Below the pieces are notes generated by a model that ran no database searches, was not told the DNA's origin, and saw only the letters and a list, made by a program, of their open reading frames with translations. From positions 658,887 through 722,886 of the forward strand of contig CAJNDS010000757.1 in the NCBI GenBank assembly GCA_905221605.1: a stretch of DNA of 64,000 bases, in the 5' to 3' direction. Below, piece after piece: positions 29,901 through 36,443 of this stretch. Within the stretch, counting starts at the first letter, position 1, and every line of letters begins with the position of its first letter. Made by a program: the position numbers and the translations under genes. The stretch comes from Symbiodinium natans. Lineage: Eukaryota > Sar > Dinophyceae > Suessiales > Symbiodiniaceae.

Positions 29901-32072
29901 TCGACGCCGTATCCAGCTGAGAAGGATCAGGAGACCCAAGAAGAGAATATCCAGATGGAGTCGGTTCGCTTAGTGCAGGGGCTGATTGGAGAATTAACGT
30001 GGTTGGCCACGAAAACAAGGTTGGATATCGCGTGGGCGGTGAACCGTGCTTCTCAGCTTTCTAGCAAGCGTCCTAGCAGGGCGATTGCAGTGTGCCAAAA
30101 CATCGTGCGATATCTCCGAGGAAAGCCGGATTTGGGCCTGGTGTACGGGCCGAAGCCTGCGCAGGGCGTGAAGGTCGAAATGACGGAGGGGACTCTAGAA
30201 GTCGCCACAGACGCGTCGTTTGCACCGCTGGGCGAAAAGTCACAAACCGGTGTGGTGTTAAAATGGGCCGGCGCTGTCATCGGCTGGGTTTCCTCAAAGC
30301 AGACGTTCGTCTGCCTGAGTTCGGCAGAAGCTGAGCTATATGCGGCCATGGAAGGTATGGTCATGACAGACAGTGTCAGTGACCTGGTACGCGAACTAGT
30401 AGGGCAGGTGGCGCCAGCTCTCTATTCGGACAACGTTGCATGCACTTGCTTGATCGCTCTCCCGGCGGGCTCATGGAGAACCCGTCATTTGAGACTTCGC
30501 GCGAGAAGATTGCACGAGAGAATAGAGAATGAGGAGCTTCAATGTTTTCACCTACCAGGGGAGGTCATGACCGCGGACCTATTAACCAAGTCGCTTTCGT
30601 CTCAGAGGATGCAGAAGCTACTTGACTTGGCTGGAGTCGTCCAGTTGTCCCATGTCTTAAGATGCGCCGTGGTGGTGCTGAGCATCTCCAGAGCGCAAGC
30701 TCAGCCATCTGAAGATGAAGAAGATGAAGCGTCATGGGTTCCACTTCTGCTAGTAATGGGGTTCACGGTCTTAATCGCAAGACTTTTGGAACTGTGTTTG
30801 CGATGGTGTTGGAGTCAAGGGGCAAGGAGACTTAGAGATCTTCAGGGGCCACCTGAGAACGGAGAACTAGTAGGGTCTGTTCTAGAACAAGTATCTTCGC
30901 AGGGAGCTGTAGACGGGTCTGAGGTGACAGTAGTCGCTTTTGGGGATGACGTTGGACTGGTAGGGCCAGAGGATCAGGTCGAAGTTGTGGCTGCGGACTT
31001 GATCGCTAGGGCGCTAGAAGAAGAAGAACGAGCCTTGTTTCATAGGTGGTATGCTCTATATGTTGAGCCCTATGATCCCTACGACCCGTTGTTAGATGAG
31101 TCCCCATCCCGCAGAGCCTCTCTTGAAGACATTTGGTCGGAACCTCAAAGCCCAAATCCCGAACCTGAAATAGGACAGGGGTCTAGGACCGGGGGAGTAG
31201 AACTGTCTCAGGCGGCAGGGCCTAAAACTAAAGCTCCAGATCCTAAGTCAAGTACCCAAACTTCCTTTCAGGGGCACCATCCCTCGTTGAGTTCTGGGCT
31301 TTCGGAAGAGTCTCTGGTTTCGGGTGGGAGTCTTGAAGTAGACCCTAAGAGTAAGCCTCCTGCACCAAAACCGCCCCCGGATGGTTGGTTGGGAACCGTT
31401 GTAAAAAGGCCTCCGCCCGTGACATCGCAGTCTGTAGCTATCCCTATCCCTAAGCCGAAACTACCGCCTGAAGGTTGGTTGGGAACTGTTGCCCCAAAGC
31501 ATCCAACCGCGAAGGCACAGTCTGTAGGTGTCCCAAAGTCTCCTCCTGTTAAGCAACCCCCACCAGCTCCGAAATTGAACCCGCAAGCTCATCAGGACAT
31601 GATATTAATCGCGCAGACACAAGAATTGATTCAGTGGGAGCTTCGCCGAAATCTCGGCCATCAGCCCATTGAAGGGCTCAGAGATAACTTCCACTACATT
31701 CCCGAACTTGGTCTGCTGATAAGATGGCATCCGATGTGGCGCCAACAGTTCTTCGACCCAAGTCGGACAGCACTTCCGATATCACTAAGCAGGTTGGTTG
31801 GGGATCGTCGGTCTTTCTGTATCTTCAGGGATGGTACCAGTGGCATTCTTGATGACAACTTCAGGGTCACGCGCCAAGGGGCGAACGTCTCAACGATGCA
31901 ATGGCAGGGGAGAACTGAGTTCCTTGTAGCTCCTCCAACCCCTATAGCTCCTGTACCAAACCCTCCTCCAAGCAAATCGAAAGCCGCAGGTCCCAAACCA
32001 AAATCTAAGCCGAAATCTCAACCGAAAGCCGAGCCGAAGCCGAAAACACCACCACGTCGCTTAACACAGTGA
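20967..32072 (+). CDS. Copia-type Gag-Pol polyprotein with extra enzymatic domains (3,701 aa)
   Basis: One ORF starting at an ATG in good context (GAGCCATGG). The order, with approximate residues, is: low-complexity N-terminus with repeated RSLD/GSLDP motifs (1-600); Gag helical domain (630-850); CCCH and CCHC zinc motifs (915-962); Gly/Lys-rich tract; two protease-like domains (D1198, D1348); methyltransferase-like segment (1545-1765); integrase (H1842 to about 2200, catalytic D1881, D2034, E2070); 2OG-Fe(II) oxygenase-like domain (2315-2510); reverse transcriptase (D2802, YVDD 2906-2909); RNase H (D3082, E3123, D3155); and a tail with a predicted membrane helix (3257-3283), Pro-rich linkers and an unknown terminal domain. 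All catalytic residues of the core enzymes are present and no stop interrupts the frame, so it is likely functional. Copia polyproteins are normally 1,300-1,500 aa. Gag and Pol are in one frame, so no frameshift is needed; processing by the protease is expected. Confidence 0.95.
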   Translation: MDLSMRRGRSPAGQTGQTPSSMGTASRMASPPATPAEISREVRVDETSLEPSYDTSQQIQGGEALQLGRSEASTGQGPRGQGPSNSENAQHFSLNEAWEAAQQQEEISVDDARERNRTMRSLDQNDGDNMQIHRQRSLDRDNDETATSLRQTISGSPGPGSLDPDASRRGSLDPTNDPRGGQSSWNALEALRSSLRSVGLGTRSDEQNLAVAGRAQQGPEERMSPLPLAGACVGTGPLAVRETPQTQGALAAQDLAQVGSSGLGVRGVEGLLYRDPMSHSGQSRHSGSELAQLVEGMSQMQGLLQGVHARLQSLEEARSVGSGGSRNTYSLGRVDMEALRAHFGALEMDPSAPRNPPVAPGLDGRELATPEHPVEAYPIPLHDRTSQASSPIATRPVEQHFIGSPDSFGSQPHAPLTSTFQRPLMHLWEIDAGVGLRSRESASDGSLDLWGQSRGDKGIGKGNPEPRSPAPLQAPINSSLQGQVGPSIPPDPVPTVAQRTAPAQELTVWIGDVEYEVGFEGGRATVKGRVDRGLDFGCSRPAYRPPSPPPRPPQTTPPPSPPAHVPFVHQEMTASSSQQAFVPGASVPVLSMYPRPLMESMPDMRAHDDARAYAPDRSREIMLPTLEITPEEGPLAVGDWLTLIAPLISDLAPAASTWWGLVAAEADRRYKVWLQSPPLERAALKGALPENLQEPRYMRLEQRTVSMLIKALPKDLSEELISQGDLTTVGVLFRVLIKGQPGGAKERQLILSYLHNPGVASSPSDANLKLRRWSRWASRGRQLGISMPDPSLLLKGIDSLMAGVLKSYTQASFRLSFVRVQSSLDHAPTLESVLSYLKHVQAEAELLEYGLESDPKKPRVAKATETDDVASPNAPNNPRKGSPKGKPKGKPKGKDQGGSGGSGGTREGQENKPTCKGYLTPRGCAFGDNCRNLHDFAEAARQQVCYACGATDPATNHRRPECPTLQGPQFKKGDKGGKGGKGNKGNKGGPPKGGKPNIAAATVETPGPVIAEVATNASTHSGNTSAAAGTSAEQEAGRVLKGIRLACLQGPGVASLQDGGSPVSFGPVSFGASTSDLKVSCGPGGIGEVASNLQESPRSSEGGVPKWTRSRADVRLEPQGTVHPDWLEPEGANRLSWLEPDGASESRDRLEPDGADMGDFRELKLPGFEKDVPRFCTFGVEVVVGEDERISVAEAFLDSGATHVYRYAQVREYQSAVACDIMLPVGLSVGRMSSKGSLLSMDTKPAVIPLGKVVEVLGCEVRWDFQGPLVKHPLRGLLGVRTVHGRMVLGVADARALVDELETAWELGVTREDPSPSLRVVESAGSQGQPCVSVRFLKAEENTLGLIDGGATNALRQGSAKELQQASVVKVELAAGQTELRMNEQGTLLTAHRVTPILHLGPAIECLGMVLEWSTEGIRLTHPTRGELPVTLVKGCPMIAQELLMDLILELEDKIRVRELRVKAMQLSESPDFEIQGSLKEALNACRGDAKKESVVLAAYAKKIFPEVPHDILQQVAPLQVNPETNDAQTTGLNRRARRRLKKAQRVLVHLFSGQQSWKAKHDEAFLEVELNRGRDLFNESLYSYVLQEILSGKVKGILGGPPCRTMSRSRARSPGPRVLRARHGIERFGLEGLTGKERTLAIRDTVLILRMLFLMHVTQEVQEGNAYLGFEHPRDPAELDPSPEAQALPSLWEWPEIKGLGLYKVRFDQGALGHDHVKPSVFATSSWMVAEELSDKVVPPTARWISTSSDTESLRERMERTSKASKWAPGLVSILQRGWELWSSSREENVNAVRDRIRLLSGLMIDEGMDPEVVRRICSELNPPFPRVSRLKPKEQSFKEHCQRGHAPWRGDCRACLESAAFHHPCRRRKHAHMFSLCVDLTGPYTKGSDQEGIARYAVVGVYTFPRFWKNGEPVEDDGRGVGVISENEGEKEDMGKAGEQDEPIPNPDEWAEIEGEEEPAADPLPADVDEVKKEERRWKAICEASLDPLPAIRIPFLIPVYKKSPKQVTEAVARIFIRLKTLGLPLHRVHSDRGAEFVNKTFLSWCRARDLHVTTTAADLPQSNGLAERFIGLIKRQARSLLHSVGARSSDWPHAMRYSVETMYDEAMRGLGVIPKRQQLPFGANIYVRERTWRWASWTARAVQATVLAPSEHVSKGWVVRVTRPDGTPVLLITTLAYQKVREPEPLNAPPEAAEQPSEAFPVDSPAAGSRPKAPRPLGGFITGRESRVPSEAEPPLPPPADAPSVPRRRIRAKGGLRRLVPQGGGPEMLGMLQKLKSLGVSWVDEDENHSGSGESEDEESGHTILFALPVEESSFKVCHVEAVDGVEQEAKLLREQGAMSRRAVCDLVLRSKWPSCRNHRRADKTTHEKGRLAVLGAFAHGGIYGVTQVTHQKPEMVKTLNVYLRQEVPDATYTAILVSQRGPSEWHRDVNNAEGSINWVVPLGDFQGGEIRVLPEGLRTDEADVDEHMGILYPPANHPVSFNPKRRHKVLPHTGNRLVLVAYTPRGWTRLPESTIKELRELGFPVPPLPKGSEPVVRAVSVAYVGDDSSEGDGGLGCTIVDDQQYAMDEKLVEMLQADLYFLSRVFSWECQLASETLREAGPSNCPSMCYINMLDSQIQELQEELLWIDSGTKLDGTVSGHDDERLAKAMIRTLAVKESEKGPQEESEPEVFLQARTIDPQQAAGELEKWVPPLLDEYTGLRFQYEAIYPIDVNQLCEEDVQSGAIEILPAKVVFTRKPPVGKRRARIVACGNFQQKTWSDQVAVARREVYASGLDTIALRIQLRQASLCGWTAAILDIRKAFLYAPLHERKGKGKRIILMPPKILVKAKIIPPSERWVIQRALYGLDLSPAAWSRHRDKCLSQLKWAFEGLEYRLTQSDSEPSLWKIQDSSNALKGLIGVYVDDMLLSACRGLLESVAGAIQTLWETSDIKFAEDGLHFLGVDIRLHNGRYYLTQVSYVTELLNRHPEIEGTASTPYPAEKDQETQEENIQMESVRLVQGLIGELTWLATKTRLDIAWAVNRASQLSSKRPSRAIAVCQNIVRYLRGKPDLGLVYGPKPAQGVKVEMTEGTLEVATDASFAPLGEKSQTGVVLKWAGAVIGWVSSKQTFVCLSSAEAELYAAMEGMVMTDSVSDLVRELVGQVAPALYSDNVACTCLIALPAGSWRTRHLRLRARRLHERIENEELQCFHLPGEVMTADLLTKSLSSQRMQKLLDLAGVVQLSHVLRCAVVVLSISRAQAQPSEDEEDEASWVPLLLVMGFTVLIARLLELCLRWCWSQGARRLRDLQGPPENGELVGSVLEQVSSQGAVDGSEVTVVAFGDDVGLVGPEDQVEVVAADLIARALEEEERALFHRWYALYVEPYDPYDPLLDESPSRRASLEDIWSEPQSPNPEPEIGQGSRTGGVELSQAAGPKTKAPDPKSSTQTSFQGHHPSLSSGLSEESLVSGGSLEVDPKSKPPAPKPPPDGWLGTVVKRPPPVTSQSVAIPIPKPKLPPEGWLGTVAPKHPTAKAQSVGVPKSPPVKQPPPAPKLNPQAHQDMILIAQTQELIQWELRRNLGHQPIEGLRDNFHYIPELGLLIRWHPMWRQQFFDPSRTALPISLSRLVGDRRSFCIFRDGTSGILDDNFRVTRQGANVSTMQWQGRTEFLVAPPTPIAPVPNPPPSKSKAAGPKPKSKPKSQPKAEPKPKTPPRRLTQ
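23709..23852 (+). other. Paired zinc motifs of Gag (CCCH then CCHC)
   Basis: C915-x8-C924-x5-C930-x3-H934 is a CCCH finger of the RNA-binding type. It is followed by C945-x2-C948-x8-H957-x4-C962, a retroviral-type knuckle with stretched spacing. A lysine/glycine tract (KGGKGNKGNKGG) follows. Together they form the nucleic-acid-binding end of Gag. A CCCH finger placed next to the knuckle is unusual for copia Gag. Confidence 0.75.
24480..25340 (+). other. Tandemly duplicated aspartic protease-like domains
   Basis: The first copy has FLDSGATH (D1198) and then LGKVVEVLG, EVRWDFQGPLVKHPLRG. The second has LIDGGATN (D1348) and then LGPAIECLG, VLEWSTEGIRLTHPTRG. The shared pattern of hydrophobic strands and the HPxRG motif shows they are duplicates. 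Retropepsins act as dimers of one such unit; two in one chain could pair within the molecule, as in pepsin (inference). The second has DGG rather than DSG/DTG. Confidence 0.7.
25599..26260 (+). other. Cytosine-methyltransferase-like segment
   Basis: VHLFSG (residues 1549-1554) resembles motif I. VELNRGRDLFN follows in the position of the acidic motifs. GGPPCRTMS (1600-1608) resembles motif IV, with the catalytic Pro-Cys of C5 methyltransferases. FEHPRDP recalls the ENP motif VI, and RFDQGALGHDHVKPSVF the QxRxR-like motif VIII region. The order and spacing fit a compact C5-methyltransferase fold. Dinoflagellate retrotransposons are known to have acquired DNA methyltransferases, which makes this credible. 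Motifs are divergent, and activity and substrate are not established. Confidence 0.55.
26490..27500 (+). other. Integrase with an acidic insertion in its core
   Basis: The zinc motif is H1842-x4-H1847-x6-C1854-x2-C1857, a shortened HHCC. The catalytic triad is D1881 (CVDLTGP), D2034 (HSDRGAEF) and E2070 (GLAERF). The last spacing is exactly 35 residues, as in retroviral and copia integrases. The first interval is 152 residues instead of about 50-60, because of an inserted Glu/Asp-rich stretch (about 1908-1985). Confidence 0.9.
27910..28500 (+). other. 2OG-Fe(II) oxygenase-like domain inside the polyprotein
   Basis: SEWHRDVNN gives an H-x-D iron-binding pair (H2430, D2432). RRHKVLPHTGNRLVLVAYTP supplies the distal histidine (H2491, or H2496) and, nine residues on, an arginine (R2500) that would bind 2-oxoglutarate. 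INWVVPLGDFQGGEIRV between them fits the double-stranded beta-helix. This is the full residue set of the AlkB / prolyl-hydroxylase / TET superfamily. It lies between integrase and reverse transcriptase, where copia elements normally have only a linker. The substrate is unknown; demethylation of nucleic acid is one possibility. Confidence 0.7.
29088..30600 (+). other. Reverse transcriptase and RNase H
   Basis: RVT_2-type reverse transcriptase: KARIV-like start (KRRARIVACGNFQQ), LDIRKAFLYA with D2802, RALYGLDLSPAAW, and YVDDM with D2908/D2909. RNase H: TDASFAP (D3082), SSAEAELYA (E3121/E3123), YSDN (D3155), and the terminal DLLTKSL motif typical of copia. All active-site acids are intact. Confidence 0.97.
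30700..32069 (+). other. C-terminal extension with a membrane helix and an unknown domain
   Basis: After RNase H, where copia proteins normally stop, about 470 residues continue: an acidic stretch, one strongly hydrophobic helix (3257-3283, PLLLVMGFTVLIARLLELCL), Pro/Ser/Lys-rich linkers with a repeated PPDGWLGTVVK / PPEGWLGTVAP motif, and a folded-looking 110-residue domain (contains LIRWHPMWRQQFFDPSR). Some plant copia elements carry an additional reading frame at this place. No similarity to any envelope protein is claimed. Confidence 0.6.
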
Positions 32073-32564
32073 AGCGGAAACTGTAGACCTCAAACAAGGC
32101 GTACTCCTAGAAGTCCTGATTCCTAGTCTTAAGTGATGTAGGTTTTGGGTGTTTAGATAGGGTTGACGGGGTAAGTTCTCCTTCCTTTGGGGCCAGTAGC
32201 GTCTTAAAGGGTTTTCTAGGTCCTATGCTTGGTACAGATAAGTATGTGGACACCGTCTTGCGTAAGCTGGTTTTCCGTAGTCTTGAGCGTCGCAGAGTGT
32301 TTGAAACCGCAGTATCGTTTAGAGCATCTTGATCGTAGGCAGCCGGTAAGTGCTGCTATTGTTTCCGAGAAGGGGAGCTCGCTGGACCTTTGGGATTCCT
32401 GTCCTGTCCTTAGGCGTCCCCCCGTAGATCTCCTTTAGATCTCCGTTGTTGGTGTTGTTACGCAGAAAAGGCCTTGAGCTTTGAGCACTCACTCCACGGC
32501 CTAACAACTACCTGGCCAAGTGTTTGAAAGAGTGGTGTGCCTTAGATATGAGTTTGCATGCTGC
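32073..32564 (+). other. Retrotransposon 3' untranslated segment
   Basis: 492 bp between the polyprotein stop and the polypurine tract. It holds short open frames without recognisable content (for example 32229-32438). No separate gene is supported. Confidence 0.6.
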
Positions 32565-32574
32565 AAAGGGGGAG
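32565..32574 (+). promoter_or_regulatory. Polypurine tract
   Basis: AAAGGGGGAG directly before the 3' LTR, the expected plus-strand primer of an LTR retrotransposon. Confidence 0.85.
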
Positions 32575-32728
32575 TCTTGATGATGAAGCATCATATCCCT
32601 TCTGCAGGCCTTTTAGCTATGATCAAGTGCAGTATCTGAAAAGGGCGATTTGACTTGTGCGAGTTCACAGGTGTCTTGGCAGCATTAACCCTAAACCCTA
32701 ACCTCTAATCTAAGGGTTGGTTTCCTTA
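32574..32728 (+). repeat. 3' LTR (155 bp)
   Basis: Identical to the 5' LTR over all 155 bases. It ends CCTTA and runs directly into a CCCTAAA array. Confidence 0.95.
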
Positions 32729-33130
32729 CCCTAAACCCTAAACCCTAAACCCTAAACCCTAAACCCTAAACCCTAAACCCTAAACCCTAAACCCTAAACC
32801 CTAAACCCTAAACCCTAAACCCTAAACCCTAAACCCTAAACCCTAAACCTAAACCCTAAAACCCCTAAACCCTAAACCTAAACCTAAACCCTAAACCCTA
32901 AACCCTAAAAATCCCTAAAAACCCCCTAAACCCTAAAAATCCCCCTAAAAATCCCTAAACCCTAAATCCCTAAACCCTAAAAATCCCTAAACCCTAAACC
33001 CTAAACCCTAAACCCTAAACCCTAAACCCTAAACCCTAAACCCTAATCCCTAAACCCTAAGAATCCCTAAACCCTAAAAATCCCTAAACCCTAAAAATCC
33101 CTAAACCCTAAAAATCCCTAAACCCTAAAA
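32729..33130 (-). repeat. CCCTAAA array with AAAATCCCT variants
   Basis: About 20 clean units, then mixed units CCCTAAAAATC that alternate with CCCTAAAC to 33130. It borders the retrotransposon directly and is the probable target array. Confidence 0.95.
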
Positions 33131-33277
33131 TCCAGTTTTTCATTAGGGTTTTTTCGGGGTTTTCCTCTTTTGCATTAGGGTTTCGAGGGTGTTTCGTGTT
33201 TTGGGATTAGGGTTTTGCAGATTCTTGCATTTAGGGATTAGGGTTTGGCGTTTTATGGTTTAGGGCTAAACCGGATT

Positions 33278-33310
33278 CTCCGGAGGGGGGGCTGCGCCCC
33301 CCCGCCGGAG
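33278..33310. repeat. GC hairpin element
   Basis: CTCCGG, then G7, CTGCG, C7, then CCGGAG: a 14-bp stem with one mismatch and a 5-nt loop. The core is the exact reverse complement of a sequence at 55163-55182. Confidence 0.75.
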
Positions 33311-33639
33311 ACGCCTCCCCCCCGCTAAGGAGAACATTTCTTTCTGAAAAAGAAACGCGCGACACACCCAGCACGAGGCCGAATCATTGCTTCAAATTTG
33401 GTTTCTCTTTTTTCTGAACAAGAACTCCGCTCATCTGCAGATCCTCTTTGTGGGATGGTGGTGGGCTATGCTGCACTGCTGACGTCCTGACGATCCTAGC
33501 CTTATTTGCATTTCGATGGGCTCTTAAATACTAGCTCAAGAATTCTAGATCAAACGCGCCCTGCTCTTCGGCATTGGCTTCCGCTGACTCGATCCTCACA
33601 TGAAGACTCAAGTGCTATCAAACCTTAACCCTGAACCTC

Positions 33640-33930
33640 TCATCTTTTCAAATGTCCATGTTCATGACATTGCGCGCAAAGTCATATATACTGAGAGCGC
33701 AAGGTCATATAAACAGGAACTAGGCAAAGTCATATAAAGAGCGGCAAGGTCATAAAATCAATCAGCAAGGTCCGTAGGCTGACCCATGACCTTGCCCAAT
33801 CTGTTTATGACCTTACCCAATCTGTACGTGACCAGGCTTTTGCCCGCTCTTTGTATGGCCGCGCCCTCTCTTGGGCAAGGTCATACAAGGTCATATAAAA
33901 AGCGATCAAGGTCCTTTGGATTGGGCCCCG
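33640..33930. repeat. Cluster of GCAAGGTCATATAAA-type motifs in both orientations
   Basis: The motif (G)CAAGGTCATA(TA)AA or CAAAGTCATATA occurs about seven times on the + strand, at about 33678, 33701, 33726, 33744, 33876, 33887 and 33906. GACCTTGCCC or GACCTTACCC occurs in inverted orientation at about 33787 and 33811. Spacing is about 10-30 bp. There is no coding signal. Confidence 0.7.
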
Positions 33931-34319
33931 CCCCCCACTGTCCCCCCTTGCGCTAGGGTTTCGGATCCTCGGGTTAGGGTGAGGCAAAAGGTTCAGGGCC
34001 TAGTGTTTAGGGCAGGGTCTGCGTTGGGTTGTGTGTGCGCCTGTGTTCGTGTGAAACATGTCGATATCTTCTGTCATGGTATGGGATTAGTGAATGCTTA
34101 GACTTGACTAAACCCTAGGATTTAGGGTTTGGGGGTTAGAGTTTAGGGTTGATACCCACAAGCAACATCGAAAAAGATTAGACGCGTGGCCTCTTTCTTT
34201 TCAAAGAGCAGAAGGTCCCTACTACCTTCTTCTACTACGCTTCTTTTTACACATGTGTTGTCATTGCAGTTGTTTTGGCCCTAAGTATTAACGATCTATA
34301 CGATCATACCCTCTATAAA

Positions 34320-34655
34320 TCGATTGACAACAAATAGAAAACCAATAGAAAACCAGTAAAAACCGATAGAAAACCATTAGAAAACTTATAAAAACCAATA
34401 GAACCAACAAAAACCAGTAGAAAACAAATAGAAGCCAATAGAAAACCAATAGAAAACCTATAAACACCAATAGAAAGCCTATAAAAACCAATAGAAAACC
34501 ATAAAAACCATAAAAACCTATAAAAAAACAATAGAAAACCAATAGAAAAGCCATAGAAATCCAACAGAAACCAATAGAAAACAAATAACAACCAAAAAAC
34601 CAATAGAAACCAATAGAAACCAATAGAAAACCAATAGAAAACCAATGGGAAACCC
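34320..34655 (-). repeat. Tandem CCAATAGAAAA-type repeats
   Basis: About 30 degenerate copies of an 11-mer, AATAGAAAACC, with AATAAAAACC variants. The Phe/Tyr/Trp-rich readings on the - strand are translations of this repeat and not proteins. Confidence 0.9.
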
Positions 34656-34769
34656 TCAAGACAAAATAAATCGAAATTGTATGTGGGGTCACTCTGAATT
34701 TCCCAAGGTAGTTGTCTAAACAGCTGCCAAGCTGAGCTTAGGTATATTAATCCAGATGCTCAATTTATT

Positions 34770-35060
34770 TAAGCCCCTTCTCCCCTCCCCGCCCCCTTCC
34801 TCCCTCCCCTCCCCGCCCCCAAACCTCCTCCTCCCCTCTCCTGCCCACAAATCTTTCGAAATCTGCCCCCCCTCCCCCTCTCTCCGCTGCCCAGGATCTC
34901 CCCCCCGCGTTCCAGATCTCTCCAGATCCCCCCCAGATCTCTCCCCCAGTTTCCCCTCCCTGCCCCCTTCCCCCCCACCCCCAAATCTCAGGCCCAGCTG
35001 CCAGATCTGCCCAGATCTTTCTTCCAGATCTCCCCCCCCCAAAATCTCCCCCCCACATCT
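34770..35060 (+). repeat. Polypyrimidine tract with CCAGATCT motifs
   Basis: About 290 bp almost free of G on the + strand, made of CCCCTCCCC-type runs with interspersed CCAGATCT(CC) motifs. The complementary strand is G-rich and could form triplex or quadruplex structures. Readings in all frames are low complexity. Confidence 0.8.
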
Positions 35061-35621
35061 TTTGCCCGCGGACAATTTGGCCATTTACAAGGCTTTTCTG
35101 AGTGGCTCAAAGCTTCAAGGCCTGGCAGGGATGCCTCCTGGCAGGGATTGGGGACGCAGACATATCCATGGCGCCCTTCCTCCCCTCGCCCCCTTTACCC
35201 CCGACCCCCGTTCCAAAAAAAAAACCGTTTCGTTCAAAACGTTTCGTTCAAAAGTTATTGGGACCCAAACCCTATACAACTTCTGTAAGGCATTTCACAC
35301 AGACCCGACTGCACAGGGGCTTGGAGGAGCCCGAAAAGATCTGGGCTGGAGAGCCTTAGAGGGTCTGTGAAGCAATTTAGGGGCCTGACATGACATGGCT
35401 CCCCCGGAAGCGGTTTCGGGCAAATTGAAGGGGCTGGAAAAGCCTCCGACAGTTACATAATACTTTACTCAAGTCGCGCTAAGCCAGATGCTTCACTGCA
35501 AACAATCGCAATCCACGAGGCTTCACAGTCACAACAAACAAGCTGCTTCAAGTCACTACCAAGTCTCAATCTCAACACAAGAATTTCGTAGTTAAGCACG
35601 TCGCAATCCACGAACCCGAAT

Positions 35622-36010
35622 GCTTTAGGGTTTAGGGTTTAGGGTTTAGGGTTTAGGGTTTAGGGTTTAGGGTTTAGGGTTTAGGGTTTAGGGTCCCTAA
35701 ACCCTAAACCCTAAACCCTAAACCCTAAACCCTAAACCCTAAACCCTAAACCCTAAACCCTAAACCCTAAACCCTAAACCCTAAACCCTAAACCCTAAAC
35801 CCCCTAAACCCTAAACCCCCTAAACCCTAAACCCCCTCAACCCTAAATCCTCTAAACCCTAAACCCCCTAAACCCTAAACCCCCTAAACCCTAAACCCCC
35901 CGAAACCCCAAAACCCCTAAACCCTAAACCCCCCCAACCCTAAACCCCCTAAAGCCTACCCCCTAAACCCTAAACCCTAAACCCTAAACCCTAAACCCTA
36001 AACCCCTTGA
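35622..36010. repeat. Head-to-head telomere-type arrays
   Basis: About ten TTTAGGG units on the + strand run to 35694 (TTTAGGGT) and switch without spacer to CCCTAAA units that continue, with CCCCCTAAA variants, to about 36005. This order is the arrangement left by end-to-end joining of two telomeres. Confidence 0.9.
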
Positions 36011-36148
36011 AGATGACCCTGAAACCTTAAACCCTAAACCCTAAACACCAAACCCTTAACCATTTATGGGAAACCCCTTAGGTTTATGGGCATGGGAACC
36101 CCTTACTAAACCCTAAACCCTGAACCCTGAACCCCTAACCCCCAACCA

Positions 36149-36320
36149 AAGCCCCAAAGCCCCAAAGCCCCAAAGCCCCCAAGCCCCAAAGCCCCAAGCC
36201 CCAAAGCCCAAAGCCCAAAGCCCCAAAGCCCCAAAGCCCCAAAGCCCCAAAGCCCCTAAGCCCCTAAGCCCCTAAGCCCCTAAGCCCCTAAGCCCCTAAG
36301 CCCCTAAGCCCCTAAGCCCC
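36149..36320 (+). repeat. Variant blocks AAAGCCCC and TAAGCCCC
   Basis: A block of about 13 AAAGCCCC-type units is followed by about nine TAAGCCCC units. Each is homogeneous and derived from the telomere-like unit. Confidence 0.9.
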
Positions 36321-36443
36321 TAGCCCCTAAACCCTAAACTCTAAACCCTGGATGCCAAGAATCGCTCGATTCGAGCGCCTCTAAGTCCACGTGGAATCCT
36401 CCGACAAGGGGTTGAGCACCTTGGGAGTGAGCTGCATTGGCGC

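Larger units (their letters stand above)
20699..32728 (+). mobile_element. Complete Ty1/copia-order LTR retrotransposon, 12.03 kb
   Basis: Two identical direct repeats (20699-20853 and 32574-32728) flank a primer-binding site, one uninterrupted 11.1-kb ORF and a polypurine tract. The domain order Gag, protease, integrase, reverse transcriptase, RNase H defines the copia (Pseudoviridae) type. At 12 kb it is about twice the usual copia length; the excess is extra domains inside the single polyprotein. Both flanks are telomere-like (AAACCCTGAACCCC on the left, CCCTAAA units on the right), so the target was such an array. Target-site duplication cannot be read reliably because the flanks are repetitive. 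Identical LTRs and an intact ORF indicate a very recent, possibly still active insertion (inference). Confidence 0.95.

Noticed and set aside
30700..32069. Envelope gene making the element a retrovirus
   Set aside because: There is only one membrane helix, no signal peptide and no separate ORF; no envelope features are visible.
33640..33930. Nuclear hormone receptor response elements (AAGGTCA)
   Set aside because: Nuclear receptors are an animal family; the match to the half-site is probably coincidental.
34288..34692. Phe/Tyr/Trp-rich 'membrane protein' on the - strand
   Set aside because: It is produced by an 11-bp tandem repeat; several frames give the same kind of reading.
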